DNA of 64,000 nucleotides from Paenibacillus sp. SC116. GTDB taxonomy: Bacteria; Bacillota; Bacilli; Paenibacillales; Paenibacillaceae. A program made the translations under genes and the position numbers. This document shows positions 9,144 to 18,238 of this stretch, in pieces. The notes beneath the pieces were generated by a model that worked only from the letters and a program-made list of their open reading frames with translations, was not told the DNA's origin and made no database searches. The DNA lies in the NCBI RefSeq assembly GCF_024733555.1, contig NZ_JANIOF010000001.1:2352777-2416776 (forward strand). Reading direction: 5' to 3'. Each line of letters begins with the position of its first letter. Position 1 is the first letter of the stretch.

Positions 9144-10844
9144 TTATTTCTGAGCTTTAATCCACTTCGCTACATCCTCTGCCACTTCAAGCGGCACGTT
9201 GCCTGGGATCGCATATTCTGCACCCGTAGACGGCTGTTCGCTTGGAATGAAGAAATGGTTCAGCTTCGGATACAATTTGTACTCGACGTTGTTGCGCTGC
9301 GTCAGTTCCTTCTTCCACACATCTAAATGCGATTTATCAACTTGGAAATCATTGTCGCCTTGAATGACAAAGAGCGGTATAGCCTGTTTCTTAGAAACTT
9401 CTGCCGCGTATGTGTTGCGGAAGTCCATCCACCATTTCGCCATCGGGAAGTTTGGCGGCAAATTATCCACGCTGTATTTCTCATCTTTGATCGTCTTCAA
9501 AAACTGCGTGAATCCAGCAACTTGACCTTCCAACTGAGAAATGACGGCTTGTGGCTGTTTGCCATCCTTAGCACGCTTCACATGACCTTCAAGCTGCTCC
9601 AAAATCAAGTCCTCAATCGGACCAGCAGGTCCCGCAGCAACAATAGCACCGCGAATGCTTTTATCTTTGTCGTGGTCCAAAATACGCGGCACGAGCATAC
9701 CGCCTTGGCTATGTCCAAGCACGTACACATTCGCTTTATCAATACGCTTATCTTGTGCAGCCCATTTCGCCGCATAGACTGCATCCGCTACTGTCTCTTC
9801 CATGACCGTAAAGTCTCGTGCACCCGCAGCATGATTTGGATATTCACGCGTCCGCTTCTCATAGCGCACAGTAGCCACTCCTTGCTGCGCTAGTCCAATT
9901 GCCAGATCACGAAAAATCTTACTAGCCCCATGCGATTCGTCTCTATCATGCTGTCCAGACCCGTGCACAAGCACGACCACCGGTACTGTTCCTTTTACAT
10001 CTGCTGGCAAAGTCAACGTCCCTGGAAGCTTAAATGCCTCCTCACCGAAAACAATAGCTTCTTCCTTATAAGTACCCGACTTGTCATAGGCAGGCTTCTG
10101 ATAACCTGCTGCTGGCATGTATATTGGGAATACCTCATTGATGAGACCTTCTGCTGTATAACGAAGCTCCACTTGGAGTGGAATACCCTTATCCGTCATG
10201 AATGTAACCGTAACTGTATTATGAACGCCGTTATGCTGCTGTGCAGCAGAAACAAATTGAACCGGCTGACCCAGCGTAGGAACAACTTGCATCACAGTCA
10301 TTGAAAATGGAAATTGTTTCGTCGCTTTCTTCAAAGCCTCTGTCAAATACGGCTGTAGTTCAGCCTCTGCTTGGGGATTCACTGCTGTTTGCCCCCAAGT
10401 CACGACGAATTGAGACGCTTTCGTTTTCCAATCCGAAGCATCTACGACCACTTTGTTATCTTTCCAATCCGCATTAACGTTAAGGGCCTGCTTGAAGCTA
10501 TCCCACGGAACGGTCAACTTCTTTTGTTCCGTTAAGCCTGGCTTAGCACTGAGTTTCAACTCCATACCGTTTACATCCGAAACAGCGTCATTCACACGTA
10601 CGGTCCATACGATATCACCGTAGCTGACTTTTGCAGCGTTAGCAGACTTGTCCCATTTCACAACTGCACCAATCGATAAAGCTGCTTGACGAAGTGGAAC
10701 TTGTCCTGCGATCGCACGGTCTTCTTGAACAGTTCGAGTCTCTTTTGCAGGTGGTACAGGTTCTTGCACTGCCAAAGCGACTGGCGCCATCGTACCGAAC
10801 AACATACATGCTGCCAGCATCCATTTCCAAGCTGATTTCTTCAT
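9144..10844 (-). CDS. Secreted alpha/beta hydrolase with stalk and DUF3887-like domains
   Basis: Exported serine hydrolase of 566 residues. ATG at 10844 is preferred over the ATG two codons earlier because AGGGGAAG then has proper spacing. Order: signal peptide (to about 28, LAVQE), copper-amine-oxidase-N-like 'stalk' segment (about 45-140, VPLRQAALSIGAVVKWD), a DUF3887-like domain (about 150-245), and an alpha/beta hydrolase (about 265-566). The hydrolase has VLVHGSGQHDRDE at the oxyanion region, nucleophile GHSQGG (Ser near 379), acid GDNDFQV and histidine KLNHFF. The substrate is unknown; the fold resembles prolyl-oligopeptidase/dienelactone-type esterases. It is monocistronic, with its own terminator. 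Confidence 0.85.
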   Translation of the reverse strand: MKKSAWKWMLAACMLFGTMAPVALAVQEPVPPAKETRTVQEDRAIAGQVPLRQAALSIGAVVKWDKSANAAKVSYGDIVWTVRVNDAVSDVNGMELKLSAKPGLTEQKKLTVPWDSFKQALNVNADWKDNKVVVDASDWKTKASQFVVTWGQTAVNPQAEAELQPYLTEALKKATKQFPFSMTVMQVVPTLGQPVQFVSAAQQHNGVHNTVTVTFMTDKGIPLQVELRYTAEGLINEVFPIYMPAAGYQKPAYDKSGTYKEEAIVFGEEAFKLPGTLTLPADVKGTVPVVVLVHGSGQHDRDESHGASKIFRDLAIGLAQQGVATVRYEKRTREYPNHAAGARDFTVMEETVADAVYAAKWAAQDKRIDKANVYVLGHSQGGMLVPRILDHDKDKSIRGAIVAAGPAGPIEDLILEQLEGHVKRAKDGKQPQAVISQLEGQVAGFTQFLKTIKDEKYSVDNLPPNFPMAKWWMDFRNTYAAEVSKKQAIPLFVIQGDNDFQVDKSHLDVWKKELTQRNNVEYKLYPKLNHFFIPSEQPSTGAEYAIPGNVPLEVAEDVAKWIKAQK

Positions 10845-11271
10845 AGCCATCTTCCCCTCTGTTTTTTGTGTTGTGTGTTAAGCAGCCATCACCATATCTT
10901 TTTTCTAGTATATTACATGGATAATTTTAATAGTATAATAATTTCTAAATATAACTATGTAAATATTTATAAACTTGTATACAGTATGTAACATACCAGT
11001 AGATTCGGGAATCTTGTTGGCAGTACAACCGGTTCTTTTTCTTCACCGTCATAGTTCAATTCGACCGTTCCGTACTCATTCATATTAGTATGGAAACTAC
11101 CACCTATATTACATGGCAAATATAACGAAACGAGGCACCTGCAAAATGAACGATAAAGTACCCCCGTCTCGAACCAATGCTGAATAACACCAAGATTAGC
11201 TGTACGCTTGGACATCGCAGCGTTTTGTCGCTTCGAGTCAACTTCAGGCACTTTGAAAAGCATATACAACT
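10845..11271. other. Non-coding region
   Basis: Apart from the ribosome site of the hydrolase gene nothing is supported. A short minus stretch near 11025-11085 reads MNEYGTVELNYDGEEKEPVV, which has protein-like composition but no ribosome site and no recognisable continuation. It may be a gene remnant. Confidence 0.4.
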
Positions 11272-11321
11272 AAAAAAATACGCGTCACTCCTCCCTCGGG
11301 GAGAGGGAGAGATGACGCGTC
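11272..11321 (-). terminator. Strong terminator of alkaline phosphatase gene
   Basis: On minus, ACGCGTCA pairs with TGACGCGT, with an inner CTCCCTC/GAGGGAG stem, followed by ATTTTTTT. It lies about 130 nt past the phoA-type stop codon. Confidence 0.8.
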
Positions 11322-11450
11322 CAAACTATATTGAGGTTCAGGATGAATCCAAAGGGGAATCAAGGGATGATTTGGGGTTACAAATCATCTATTCATGCTG
11401 TTCATTACTTATCAAGCGAGGAAGATATCATTACAAATGATTATCACGAA

Positions 11451-12827
11451 TTACTTGTGATTCTCATCAATAATTTTGAAAATCTTCGTTGCATTGTCGA
11501 TGTTGTCAATCAAGCCTGCAAACTGCTCTTTGCCTGGTCCATAAGCGATTAGAGGTACATCTTCACCTGTATGCCCGCCCGTTGTCCAGCCGGAATACGT
11601 ACGGTTATCGAAAATTTGCTCAATTGCATTATCGATTTCCGTTACGTCCTTCGACACAGCAGCCTTTTTCACTGCCTCAATTTCCTCAGGCTTCAATTCC
11701 AAATCAATATAGGACGCCAATGTTTCCTCTACATCCGCACCGTCAGCGATTTTCGCTGCCATAAAGTCCGGTGTACGCTTCGCTGCCTTAATCGGCGCTA
11801 CATCAAAGGAATACTGATCTTTTGCTCCAAGAGACAATCCGCCAGTAGAATGATCCGCTGTTAGTACAACCAACGTCTCGCCGTCTTTCTCAGCAAATTC
11901 GAGTACCGCTTGCAACGCTTGCTCGAAGTCTTCCATTTCACTCATAGCTGCTACCACATCGTTGTCATGGCCAGCCCAGTCAATTTGGCTGCCCTCTACC
12001 ATAAGGAAGAAGCCCTCTTCATTTTTATCAAGACGATTAATCGCGGATTCTGTCATGTCTTTCAAAGATGGTGACTCGCTGCTGCGGTCAATCATTTTAT
12101 CCATGCCGCCATCTGCAAACAAACCTAGCACCTGCTCGCTGTCATCTTTCAACAACTGTTCGCGATTCGTTACATAGCTGTAGCCATCTTCTTGGAATTC
12201 CTTCGTCAAATCACGGTCTTTACGAGCAAAGTTTGATTTGCCGCCGCCAAGCATGACATCTACTTTATGTTTGCCATATACCCATTCATCAAAGTAGTCG
12301 TCGGCAATCTGGTCCATGCTTTTTCGTGAATCTTCATGAGCGCCGAAAGCAGCTGGTGTTGCATGTGTAATCTCAGAAGTTGCGACCAAGCCAGTGGACA
12401 TACCTTTACCTTTTGCATGCTCAAGAACGGTTTTTACACGCGAATGATCATTATCAACAGCAATCGCATTATTATATGTTTTGACACCTGCTGACATCGC
12501 TGTTGCAGCGGAAGCAGAGTCTGTAATATTTTCTTTCGGATCTTCAGGATATGTCATTTGACTTCCTACTAAATGCTGATCGAATAGCGTTTTCTCCATA
12601 AGCGGTGTGTCCGGGTTGTCTTTCATATAGCGATGAGCAGCTGTATAGCTGAAGCCCATGCCATCCCCGATCATGAAGATTACATTTTTAATTTTCTTGG
12701 ATTCTGGCTTGCTTTCTGCTGCTATAGCATGACGATCTGCAAGTCCCCATGCTCCCCCAATAATACCGAAAGCCATCACGGATGCAAGTGCACATAGAAG
12801 TATTTTCTTCGGTTTAAGCTTTATCAT
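11451..12827 (-). CDS. phoA: Alkaline phosphatase, exported
   Basis: Metal-dependent phosphomonoesterase acting outside the membrane to release phosphate, 458 residues. ATG at 12827 follows GAGGAGG. Signal peptide residues 1-37 (ILLCALASVMAFGIIGG, ending AIAAES). Metal ligand Asp55 in MIGDGMG; nucleophile Ser104 in ITDSASAATA; metal ligands TADHST and the C-terminal GGHTGED histidine. Length fits the Bacillus PhoA/PhoB family. The upstream region has TTTACA/TTCACA elements that could be PhoP boxes. It has its own terminator and is divergent from the WYL regulator gene. The symbol is used at family level. Confidence 0.92.
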   Translation of the reverse strand: MIKLKPKKILLCALASVMAFGIIGGAWGLADRHAIAAESKPESKKIKNVIFMIGDGMGFSYTAAHRYMKDNPDTPLMEKTLFDQHLVGSQMTYPEDPKENITDSASAATAMSAGVKTYNNAIAVDNDHSRVKTVLEHAKGKGMSTGLVATSEITHATPAAFGAHEDSRKSMDQIADDYFDEWVYGKHKVDVMLGGGKSNFARKDRDLTKEFQEDGYSYVTNREQLLKDDSEQVLGLFADGGMDKMIDRSSESPSLKDMTESAINRLDKNEEGFFLMVEGSQIDWAGHDNDVVAAMSEMEDFEQALQAVLEFAEKDGETLVVLTADHSTGGLSLGAKDQYSFDVAPIKAAKRTPDFMAAKIADGADVEETLASYIDLELKPEEIEAVKKAAVSKDVTEIDNAIEQIFDNRTYSGWTTGGHTGEDVPLIAYGPGKEQFAGLIDNIDNATKIFKIIDENHK

Positions 12828-12932
12828 TACGCCGAATCCTCCTCAAGGATAGTAGACTCGGGAGATGTCCCCCGTCACAACCTTATCTTAATAGGGCTGT
12901 GTTAGCGGACAACATCATTAGCATTAAATCGA

Positions 12933-12957
12933 TGTAAATTATTTTGTGAATTGTAAA
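12933..12957 (-). promoter_or_regulatory. Possible PhoP-box-like elements before phoA
   Basis: Read on minus, TTTACA, TTCACA and TTTACA occur in 25 bp, with starts 7 and 12 bp apart. B. subtilis PhoP boxes are TT(A/C/T)ACA repeats about 11 bp apart, so spacing is only approximate. The position about 105-130 bp before the phosphatase start suits phosphate control. Confidence 0.3.
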
Positions 12958-13135
12958 ATAACAATCAAGTTCAATTTCAACCATTTCGAATGTTGCAAAA
13001 TAATAGACTGAACCCATAGTCTGAGCCCGTTTGCTTTCCCTAGACTCTCGAACATGATAGTGTGAGTAGGTAGTTGTTATTCAAAACTTTAAAATAGCCA
13101 TCGCTTATTCCGTATCCTACTAATGAGGAGAAACT

Positions 13136-14107
13136 ATGAAGCTTGAACGATTATTATCTATCCTTATCGTCTTATTGAACCGTCGCCAAGTGATGGCGAA
13201 GGAACTCGCAGACCAATTCGAGGTATCGATTCGCACCATATACCGTGATATAGAAACGTTAAATATGGCAGGCATTCCGATTATGACCCAACAAGGAGCA
13301 AATGGCGGCATTCGCATCATGGACGGTTACAAGCTGGAACGCAATGTACTTACGTATGATGAACTTGCTTCCATTCTTACAGCGCTGCAAAGCTTATCGA
13401 CTGCTCATACATTGAATCAACAGCCAATGCTGGCTGAGAAGCTGCAAATGCTCGTACCGGAAGCCCAAGGTGAATCACTGGCTTTGCACTTGCAGCGTTT
13501 TCGAATTGACTTATCTACATGGGGCAAATACCCGTTTCTAGAGCTTCATCTCACGTTATTGAAGCACGCCGTCGAAGAAGACCGTATCATTCAATTTCAA
13601 TATGTAGATGCCAACGGCACGAATACGGAGCGGGTTGTACATGCCTATACCCTTCTGCTTAAAAGCCAGCAATGGTATTTATACGGCTACTGCACGACAC
13701 GCAGCGACTTCCGCTTGTTCAAGCTGTTCAGGATGAAGGACATTCAATTGCTTGACCAGCAGTTTGATCGCACTGAATTTATCGACGAAGCTAATACAGA
13801 TTCCAATATGAACTCGTTTTCCTTATCTCAACCGTGGAACAATTGGACCGCACCTGAAAATACAACGGAAATTGTTCTTTCATTTGAGGAGTCTGCTAAG
13901 TCGATGGCCGAAGAACGATTCGGTGTAGAAGCGTTAGTTCCGCAGCCAAATGGTACGTACCAAGTAACGGCATCATTCCCAGCAGATCGCTGGCTGGACT
14001 GCTTTATACTTGGCTATGGACCTCATGTTGAAGTCCTCTCTCCACCTCATTTGCGAGATCGAATTGGAGCATTAATTGAAAAAATGGCGGCTAAATATCG
14101 ATCTTAG
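13136..14107 (+). CDS. WYL-domain transcriptional regulator (YafY family)
   Basis: DNA-binding regulator of 323 residues. ATG at 13136 follows AATGAGGAGAAACT. N-terminal HTH_11-type winged helix, residues about 5-60 (LERLLSILIVLLNRRQVMAKEL, VSIRTIYRDIETLNMAGIPI). The WYL domain runs about 140-220 (IIQFQYVDANG, KSQQWYLYGYCTTR, RLFKLFRM). A C-terminal WCX-type extension follows (VTASFPADRWLDCFILGYG). Such regulators often control neighbouring genes. Here the next gene, 134 bp downstream and after a terminator, encodes a zinc-ribbon/GyrI-like protein, a common neighbour type. The ligand is unknown. Confidence 0.88.
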   Translation: MKLERLLSILIVLLNRRQVMAKELADQFEVSIRTIYRDIETLNMAGIPIMTQQGANGGIRIMDGYKLERNVLTYDELASILTALQSLSTAHTLNQQPMLAEKLQMLVPEAQGESLALHLQRFRIDLSTWGKYPFLELHLTLLKHAVEEDRIIQFQYVDANGTNTERVVHAYTLLLKSQQWYLYGYCTTRSDFRLFKLFRMKDIQLLDQQFDRTEFIDEANTDSNMNSFSLSQPWNNWTAPENTTEIVLSFEESAKSMAEERFGVEALVPQPNGTYQVTASFPADRWLDCFILGYGPHVEVLSPPHLRDRIGALIEKMAAKYRS

Positions 14108-14130
14108 CTGCTCAATCAATCTTTCTATTA

Positions 14131-14165
14131 CGAACCTGACAGACTGTTGTCAGGTTCGTTTTTTT
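14131..14165 (+). terminator. Rho-independent terminator after WYL regulator
   Basis: CGAACCTGAC pairs with GTCAGGTTCG, followed by seven T residues. Confidence 0.9.
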
Positions 14166-14241
14166 ATACTAGAGCTGTACCCGGGATGAACTAATTGTGC
14201 AAGACAACTAACTAACCTTCAATTATAAGGAGAGAGATAAA

Positions 14242-15120
14242 ATGACGACTCAATTTTGCCAAAGCTGCAGCATGCCGCTTGTAGATGATAGCCAACTAGG
14301 AACTGATGTTAATGGGAGCTTGAACAAAGACTACTGTAAGTACTGTTATGAAAATGGAGCATTTACAAATCCAGATTGTACGTTGGAGGAAATGATCGAG
14401 ATTTGCGTACCTTATGTGATGGAAAATGGCATGTCTGAGGAAGAAGCAAGACAGCTTATGAAAAATACAGTGCCTTTTCTAAAACGCTGGCGGACAGATC
14501 AAGATGAATTGCCTTCATTCGAACCTGTTCGATATGAGCGCTTGAATGCCTTCTCACTCCAAAGCCTTATTACGAAACGAACGAGCAATAAGCAAGAAAT
14601 GTCCGGCAATGGTGAGATCCCGCAAGCATGGCAGCAGGTGATGTCACAATCTAATGCAGAGCAGCCCTCAAGCGAAGGTTCAACTGCTGAGACAAATGCT
14701 GGTACAGATGCTTCGAACGAAGGGACACAGCCCCCTTTATATGCGGTCTATCATCAATATGAAAATGAAATTTTGGGCGAATATAACTTTACTATCGCCG
14801 TTCCTGAACAGAATACGGGAGCAGCGGCTACGAATAATGCGGGCACTGCAGCTACGAATGATGTTAATTCATCAAATGCTGCAAATCCTGTACAGTCTGA
14901 GGCTTACCTCATACTTCCCGAAGCGGAATATGCCGTCTTCCGTACTCGCTCTGGCCCTGTCATGGAAGTGGTAGCCGAAGCTTGGCACGGCATTTGGAAA
15001 TGGCAATCCGAGACAGATCGCAAGCGCACCTACAGTGGTGATTTCGAACTGTACCACGCAGATAAAGTGATTAACGGTGTCGGAGAAGTTGAGATTTATA
15101 TTGCTGTGGAACGAGCATAA
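14242..15120 (+). CDS. Zinc-ribbon protein fused to GyrI-like effector-binding domain
   Basis: 292 residues, ATG at 14242 after AAGGAGAGAGATAAA. Residues 5-38 hold two CxxC pairs (FCQSC, YCKYC), a putative zinc ribbon of the type followed by a helical region (TLEEMIEICVPYVMENGMSEEEARQLM, to about 85). Residues about 165-292 resemble the GyrI/SOUL-like effector-binding fold (ENEILGEYNFTIAVPEQ, EAEYAVFRTRSG, WHGIWKW, FELYHADK, VEIYIAVER). Between them, and inside the effector domain near 190-215, lie Ala/Asn/Thr-rich low-complexity loops. It may bind small molecules in concert with the upstream WYL regulator; no DNA-binding domain is visible. The function is inferred only. Confidence 0.75.
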   Translation: MTTQFCQSCSMPLVDDSQLGTDVNGSLNKDYCKYCYENGAFTNPDCTLEEMIEICVPYVMENGMSEEEARQLMKNTVPFLKRWRTDQDELPSFEPVRYERLNAFSLQSLITKRTSNKQEMSGNGEIPQAWQQVMSQSNAEQPSSEGSTAETNAGTDASNEGTQPPLYAVYHQYENEILGEYNFTIAVPEQNTGAAATNNAGTAATNDVNSSNAANPVQSEAYLILPEAEYAVFRTRSGPVMEVVAEAWHGIWKWQSETDRKRTYSGDFELYHADKVINGVGEVEIYIAVERA

Positions 15121-15148
15121 TCCACTATTTATAATCTTATATCACTAA

Positions 15149-15194
15149 GAAGACGGCTTCCCTTATTTTGCGGCATTGGGAAGCTGTCTTTGTG
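15149..15194 (+). terminator. Probable terminator after zinc-ribbon gene
   Basis: AAGACGGCTTCCC pairs with GGGAAGCTGTCTT around a 15-nt loop. The following T content is modest. Confidence 0.6.
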
Positions 15195-15221
15195 CATTTA
15201 TCCCTTTATGGTAGCTACAAA

Positions 15222-15258
15222 TACAACAAAGAGCGCACCCTCGAAAGGATGCGCTCTA
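15222..15258 (-). terminator. Minus-strand terminator hairpin
   Basis: On minus, AGAGCGCATCC and GGGTGCGCTCT form a hairpin followed by TTGTTGTATTT. It would end transcripts coming from the DIP1984-type gene about 285 nt upstream. Confidence 0.55.
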
Positions 15259-15260
15259 CA

Positions 15261-15540
15261 GGAAACGGGGCTATTTTATAGGATCAGGAAGTCCGTAATT
15301 TGTAAGCGCGTATAATCGTATAGTCGTTCAGCTGTAATCTGTTATCGACTTACGCTCAGGTTTTTGGTTGGGTGCATCTGAGGCCGCCAGATGCTGCGGT
15401 TGCCCACACTTTCCTGTATGCTGGTTCTCACCAGCTTCCAGCTTGCAACGTATAGCTATGTATCGTCACCGACTTGAAGCTAGGGAGAACGGATGGTTAC
15501 CGCCATTCCCTTGTACCTTCAATTTCATGCCAAGCAAGCC
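15261..15540 (-). ncRNA. Candidate structured RNA or long 3' UTR
   Basis: No reading frame is convincing. Three hairpins follow each other: GCATCT/AGATGC at 15374-15394, GCTGG/CCAGC at 15420-15435, and a longer GAAG...CTTC arm at 15476-15520 with an inner AGGGA/TCCCT and GGATGG/CCATC stem. A minus-strand terminator closes the region at 15222. Strand is assigned from that terminator. It matches no RNA family I recognise. Confidence 0.3.
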
Positions 15541-15542
15541 TA

Positions 15543-16073
15543 TTAAGCCATATACTTAGAAGCATCGAAAGCAATCATATTCGTATGATTCGCACGCTCA
15601 ATTAAAGCAGACAGCTTCGTCACTTCACGTGTACGTTTCTGTGTGAGCTGATGATAGGTTTCCGGCTCATACAAAGCATATTGATACAATGCTGCAGCTT
15701 CACCAGTACCACCACCACTACGTAGGCGTTCCCGCTTCTTCTGCTGCCCTAAGTAGTGATAAGCATTCATCTCTTGGCGTGTCTGCTTTGCAAGTTCAAT
15801 GGCTTCGAGAATCGTAATCTCGCCACCATCCCACGCAATCGTGTTCGCTAGATTAGCCTGAGCAATCAGCACGTCCAACTTGCGATAGTCCTTCTGTACA
15901 CCATCTAACTCAGCCGTAATGACATCAACGCTGCGGGACGGGTATTCAGGCGTCTCATTTTTATCAACATAAACGGTAGTGTTATTGCCCCGCTCAGAAC
16001 GAAGCTCATCAATTTTGCGGGAAATAGCCGCACGCACGCTTAATGCTTCTGCAATCGTAAGTTCTTGACTCAT
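15543..16073 (-). CDS. DIP1984-family protein
   Basis: Cytoplasmic, strongly helical protein of 176 residues, resembling the DIP1984 (septicolysin-like) family; the biochemical role is not known to me. ATG at 16073 has GAAGGAGGTTGCAAAC before it, so the in-frame ATG six codons upstream is rejected. Features are the N-terminal LTIAEALSVRAAISRKID, and the paired motifs LDVLIAQANLANTIAWDGGEITILEAI and LSALIERANHTNMIAFDASKY, which look like an internal duplication of a '(I/L)xRAN..N.I.(W/F)D' unit. It is a stand-alone gene. Confidence 0.6.
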   Translation of the reverse strand: MSQELTIAEALSVRAAISRKIDELRSERGNNTTVYVDKNETPEYPSRSVDVITAELDGVQKDYRKLDVLIAQANLANTIAWDGGEITILEAIELAKQTRQEMNAYHYLGQQKKRERLRSGGGTGEAAALYQYALYEPETYHQLTQKRTREVTKLSALIERANHTNMIAFDASKYMA

Positions 16074-16091
16074 GTTTGCAACCTCCTTCAT

Positions 16092-16545
16092 TATTATGGA
16101 AGTTTTGTATGTATTATTTATTCATACGCTCATATTTTGAGGAAGTTGCGCTATTCTATGAGAATTTGAATGTTAGTTATCACACATAGAGTTCATATGA
16201 TTACATATACCACAAACCTATTACTCCTGCCCTAGAAGTAACAGAGCTTAACATGAAGCGGAATCAGCAAAAAGGACGAGCTAAGGAATCAGTATCTAAT
16301 CGTTCCTAGCTCGACCTTTTCTATAATTAAAAACTAACTCGTTATCAAGTCTCGCAACTTAAAATAACTTGATCTACTTCAATGGTTCCAAAGCTTCATG
16401 CTTTCGATCCCACGACAATACCGTCAAACAGTCCTTGTTGCTACGTCTTCGCATAAACTGATCATAACTAGCTGACGTATTCTATAAAGATGGCACCTTT
16501 TTTCATTCAACCACCGAATAACAAAGTACCTACACAGTTACTAGT
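16092..16545. other. Non-coding region
   Basis: No gene. It contains the terminator at 16269-16320 and otherwise AT-rich sequence without clear signals. Confidence 0.5.
16269..16320 (-). terminator. Terminator of the AT-rich membrane gene
   Basis: On minus AAAAGGTCGAGCTAGGAA pairs with TTCCTTAGCTCGTCCTTTT across an 18-nt loop, and TTTTTG follows. The stem shares AGGTCGAGCTAGGAA with the terminator at 8926-8976. It can also act on plus. Confidence 0.7.
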
Positions 16546-17736
16546 TTATTCTTCTGGTTTTCTTTCTACATGGATTGTCTCACCTTTTATTAGCTGTAAT
16601 CTCCAGTTAGTATCTGAAATATAATAAATATTATTATGAATAGAAATTACATTACCTTCCACTGTAAGTCCTTTTTCATAGTCCTTTATTATCTGAACCT
16701 CTCTTCTTTCACTTGGGGTTATTTCCCTAATATACTTACCAACAACTACATTAGTATAGGGGAAAATTGTCATAAGGAAAGTGATTACTATTAAAACAAA
16801 TATAAATTGCTTTGTTCTCTCTAGTTGAGATAAAGCCCTTAGAAATTCTGGTACATTTTTATCATTTGATGAATTGTTATCAGTATCATTCTGTACTGCT
16901 GCCATTAAAGTAATGTCTTGTATTTCTTTATTAGGCTTAAGATAAGGTGAAATTATTAGTGCAGTTGCTATGGATATAGGAGTAATAATGTACAAATTAA
17001 AAATATGAGGAAAACCAGCTAATTGTTTTATTACAACAAATAAAAAAGCGCATGATACTAGCGCAAATGGAAAAATAACTATTGATTTAATCAATAAATT
17101 TCTTCTTAAAAAGTTTGAAGTAAGCCTGGGAAAAATACCTCCAAATAAGAACATCATAGAGATAAGTAATAATGGATTCCAGTACCCTGGCCACTTTAAC
17201 AATTCAAAAAAAGATATATGCACCATTGCACCATATAGTGTCCATGAAAAACAATTAATAATATCCTTAGAAAATTGATTCAACCATATAAAAAATATTA
17301 CAAAGAATAACGGAACCACCCAAACAAACAAAAAGTCTATCACTTTACCTGAGTCTGATCCATTTACAAAAAATAAAGAAAAACATACATGAAATACACC
17401 GAATATAATAATACCAAAAAATATTGTTTCTATTTTTTTGTTTTTAAAATCTACTGATAAAAAGTAAAAAAATAAAACTGTAATTAACAAAAAAATTGCA
17501 ATAATCATGACTGAATAAAAATTAAACGGCACTGGGTTATTAAGAAGATCAGTTATTGAAGATATTCCACTCAAGTTCCCCGAGAAATAGTATCCATACA
17601 AAAATGAATATCCTAATAAATAAAAATAAAACCCCACTATTGTAACTATCATGCTTATTTTAAGTCCTATTACTATAAGATTAGATAAAGTTTTTACTGT
17701 CTCATTTTCTTTTAAATCAATTACTTTAGACAACAT
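16546..17736 (-). CDS. Unrecognised multi-span membrane protein, AT-rich
   Basis: 396 residues, ATG at 17736 after AGGAGCTGAAACAAA. I do not recognise a family. It has about eight to ten hydrophobic spans (for example ISMIVTIVGFYFYLLGY, FYSVMIIAIFLLITVLFFYF, IETIFFGIIIFGVFHVCFSL, FLFVWVVPLFFVIFF, SIVIFPFALVSCAFLFV, FIFVLIVITFLMTIFPYTNV), and a short extracytoplasmic or cytoplasmic C-terminal domain of about 60 residues (VQIIKDYEKGLTVEGNVISI). The codons are markedly more AT-rich than in flanking genes, which suggests transfer. No partner gene is adjacent. Confidence 0.75.
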   Translation of the reverse strand: MLSKVIDLKENETVKTLSNLIVIGLKISMIVTIVGFYFYLLGYSFLYGYYFSGNLSGISSITDLLNNPVPFNFYSVMIIAIFLLITVLFFYFLSVDFKNKKIETIFFGIIIFGVFHVCFSLFFVNGSDSGKVIDFLFVWVVPLFFVIFFIWLNQFSKDIINCFSWTLYGAMVHISFFELLKWPGYWNPLLLISMMFLFGGIFPRLTSNFLRRNLLIKSIVIFPFALVSCAFLFVVIKQLAGFPHIFNLYIITPISIATALIISPYLKPNKEIQDITLMAAVQNDTDNNSSNDKNVPEFLRALSQLERTKQFIFVLIVITFLMTIFPYTNVVVGKYIREITPSERREVQIIKDYEKGLTVEGNVISIHNNIYYISDTNWRLQLIKGETIHVERKPEE

Positions 17737-17802
17737 TTTGTTTCAGCTCCTAGAAACTCATTTTCTACGTTGTAATTAAAAGTTGAAGTATCGAGTAAAA
17801 AT

Positions 17803-18228
17803 CTAAATATAAAACTTCATATGATGCTTTTCTTTTTTGTAATAGTCCAATCTATCCTGCAAACGCCCCGTATGCAGTTCAAATTTATGACCGTCCAAAT
17901 CTGTAAAATAGATAGATCGCCTATCCTCAATATCCCGTGCTCGACCAGGTAGAATATTTACATTCAGCCGCTCCAATTTTGCCTGCCATAGTGCAAAGTC
18001 CTTTTCCTCTATCGTAAAAGCCATATGCGTATAAGATTCTCGAATCTCGTTGCGTGGTATATCCTTCTCTTCATTTAAAGCAATCCATAATCCATTGAGA
18101 TCAAAATAAGCAAGCTTGCGGCCTACAACTAACAACTTCGCATCAAAAACTTGCTCATAGAAAGCTACGGATTGTTCCATATTCGAAACGGAAAAACAAA
18201 TATGATTCATATGCCCTAACTTCATCAT
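17803..18228 (-). CDS. fosB: FosB-like metallothiol transferase (fosfomycin resistance)
   Basis: Glyoxalase/VOC-fold enzyme that adds a thiol (bacillithiol in Bacillus) to fosfomycin in the cytoplasm. 141 residues from ATG at 18228; the neighbouring ATG at 18225 is equally possible, since AAGGAGG lies 5-8 nt upstream. Metal ligands: the first His in GHMNHICF, the His in SYTHMAF, and Glu in [23 protein letters not shown] C-terminal motifs match FosB, including DRLDYYK. The ribosome site overlaps the end of the upstream broken phosphatase gene, so they were probably one transcript. Confidence 0.9.
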   Translation of the reverse strand: MMKLGHMNHICFSVSNMEQSVAFYEQVFDAKLLVVGRKLAYFDLNGLWIALNEEKDIPRNEIRESYTHMAFTIEEKDFALWQAKLERLNVNILPGRARDIEDRRSIYFTDLDGHKFELHTGRLQDRLDYYKKEKHHMKFYI

Positions 18229-18238
18229 AATATCCTCC

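Noticed and set aside
9327..9893. Plus frame of 188 codons opposite the hydrolase gene
   Set aside because: Antisense to a clear catalytic protein and with non-coding composition.
10967..11269. 100-codon minus frame between hydrolase and phosphatase genes
   Set aside because: No ribosome site and mixed composition; only a short segment looks protein-like.
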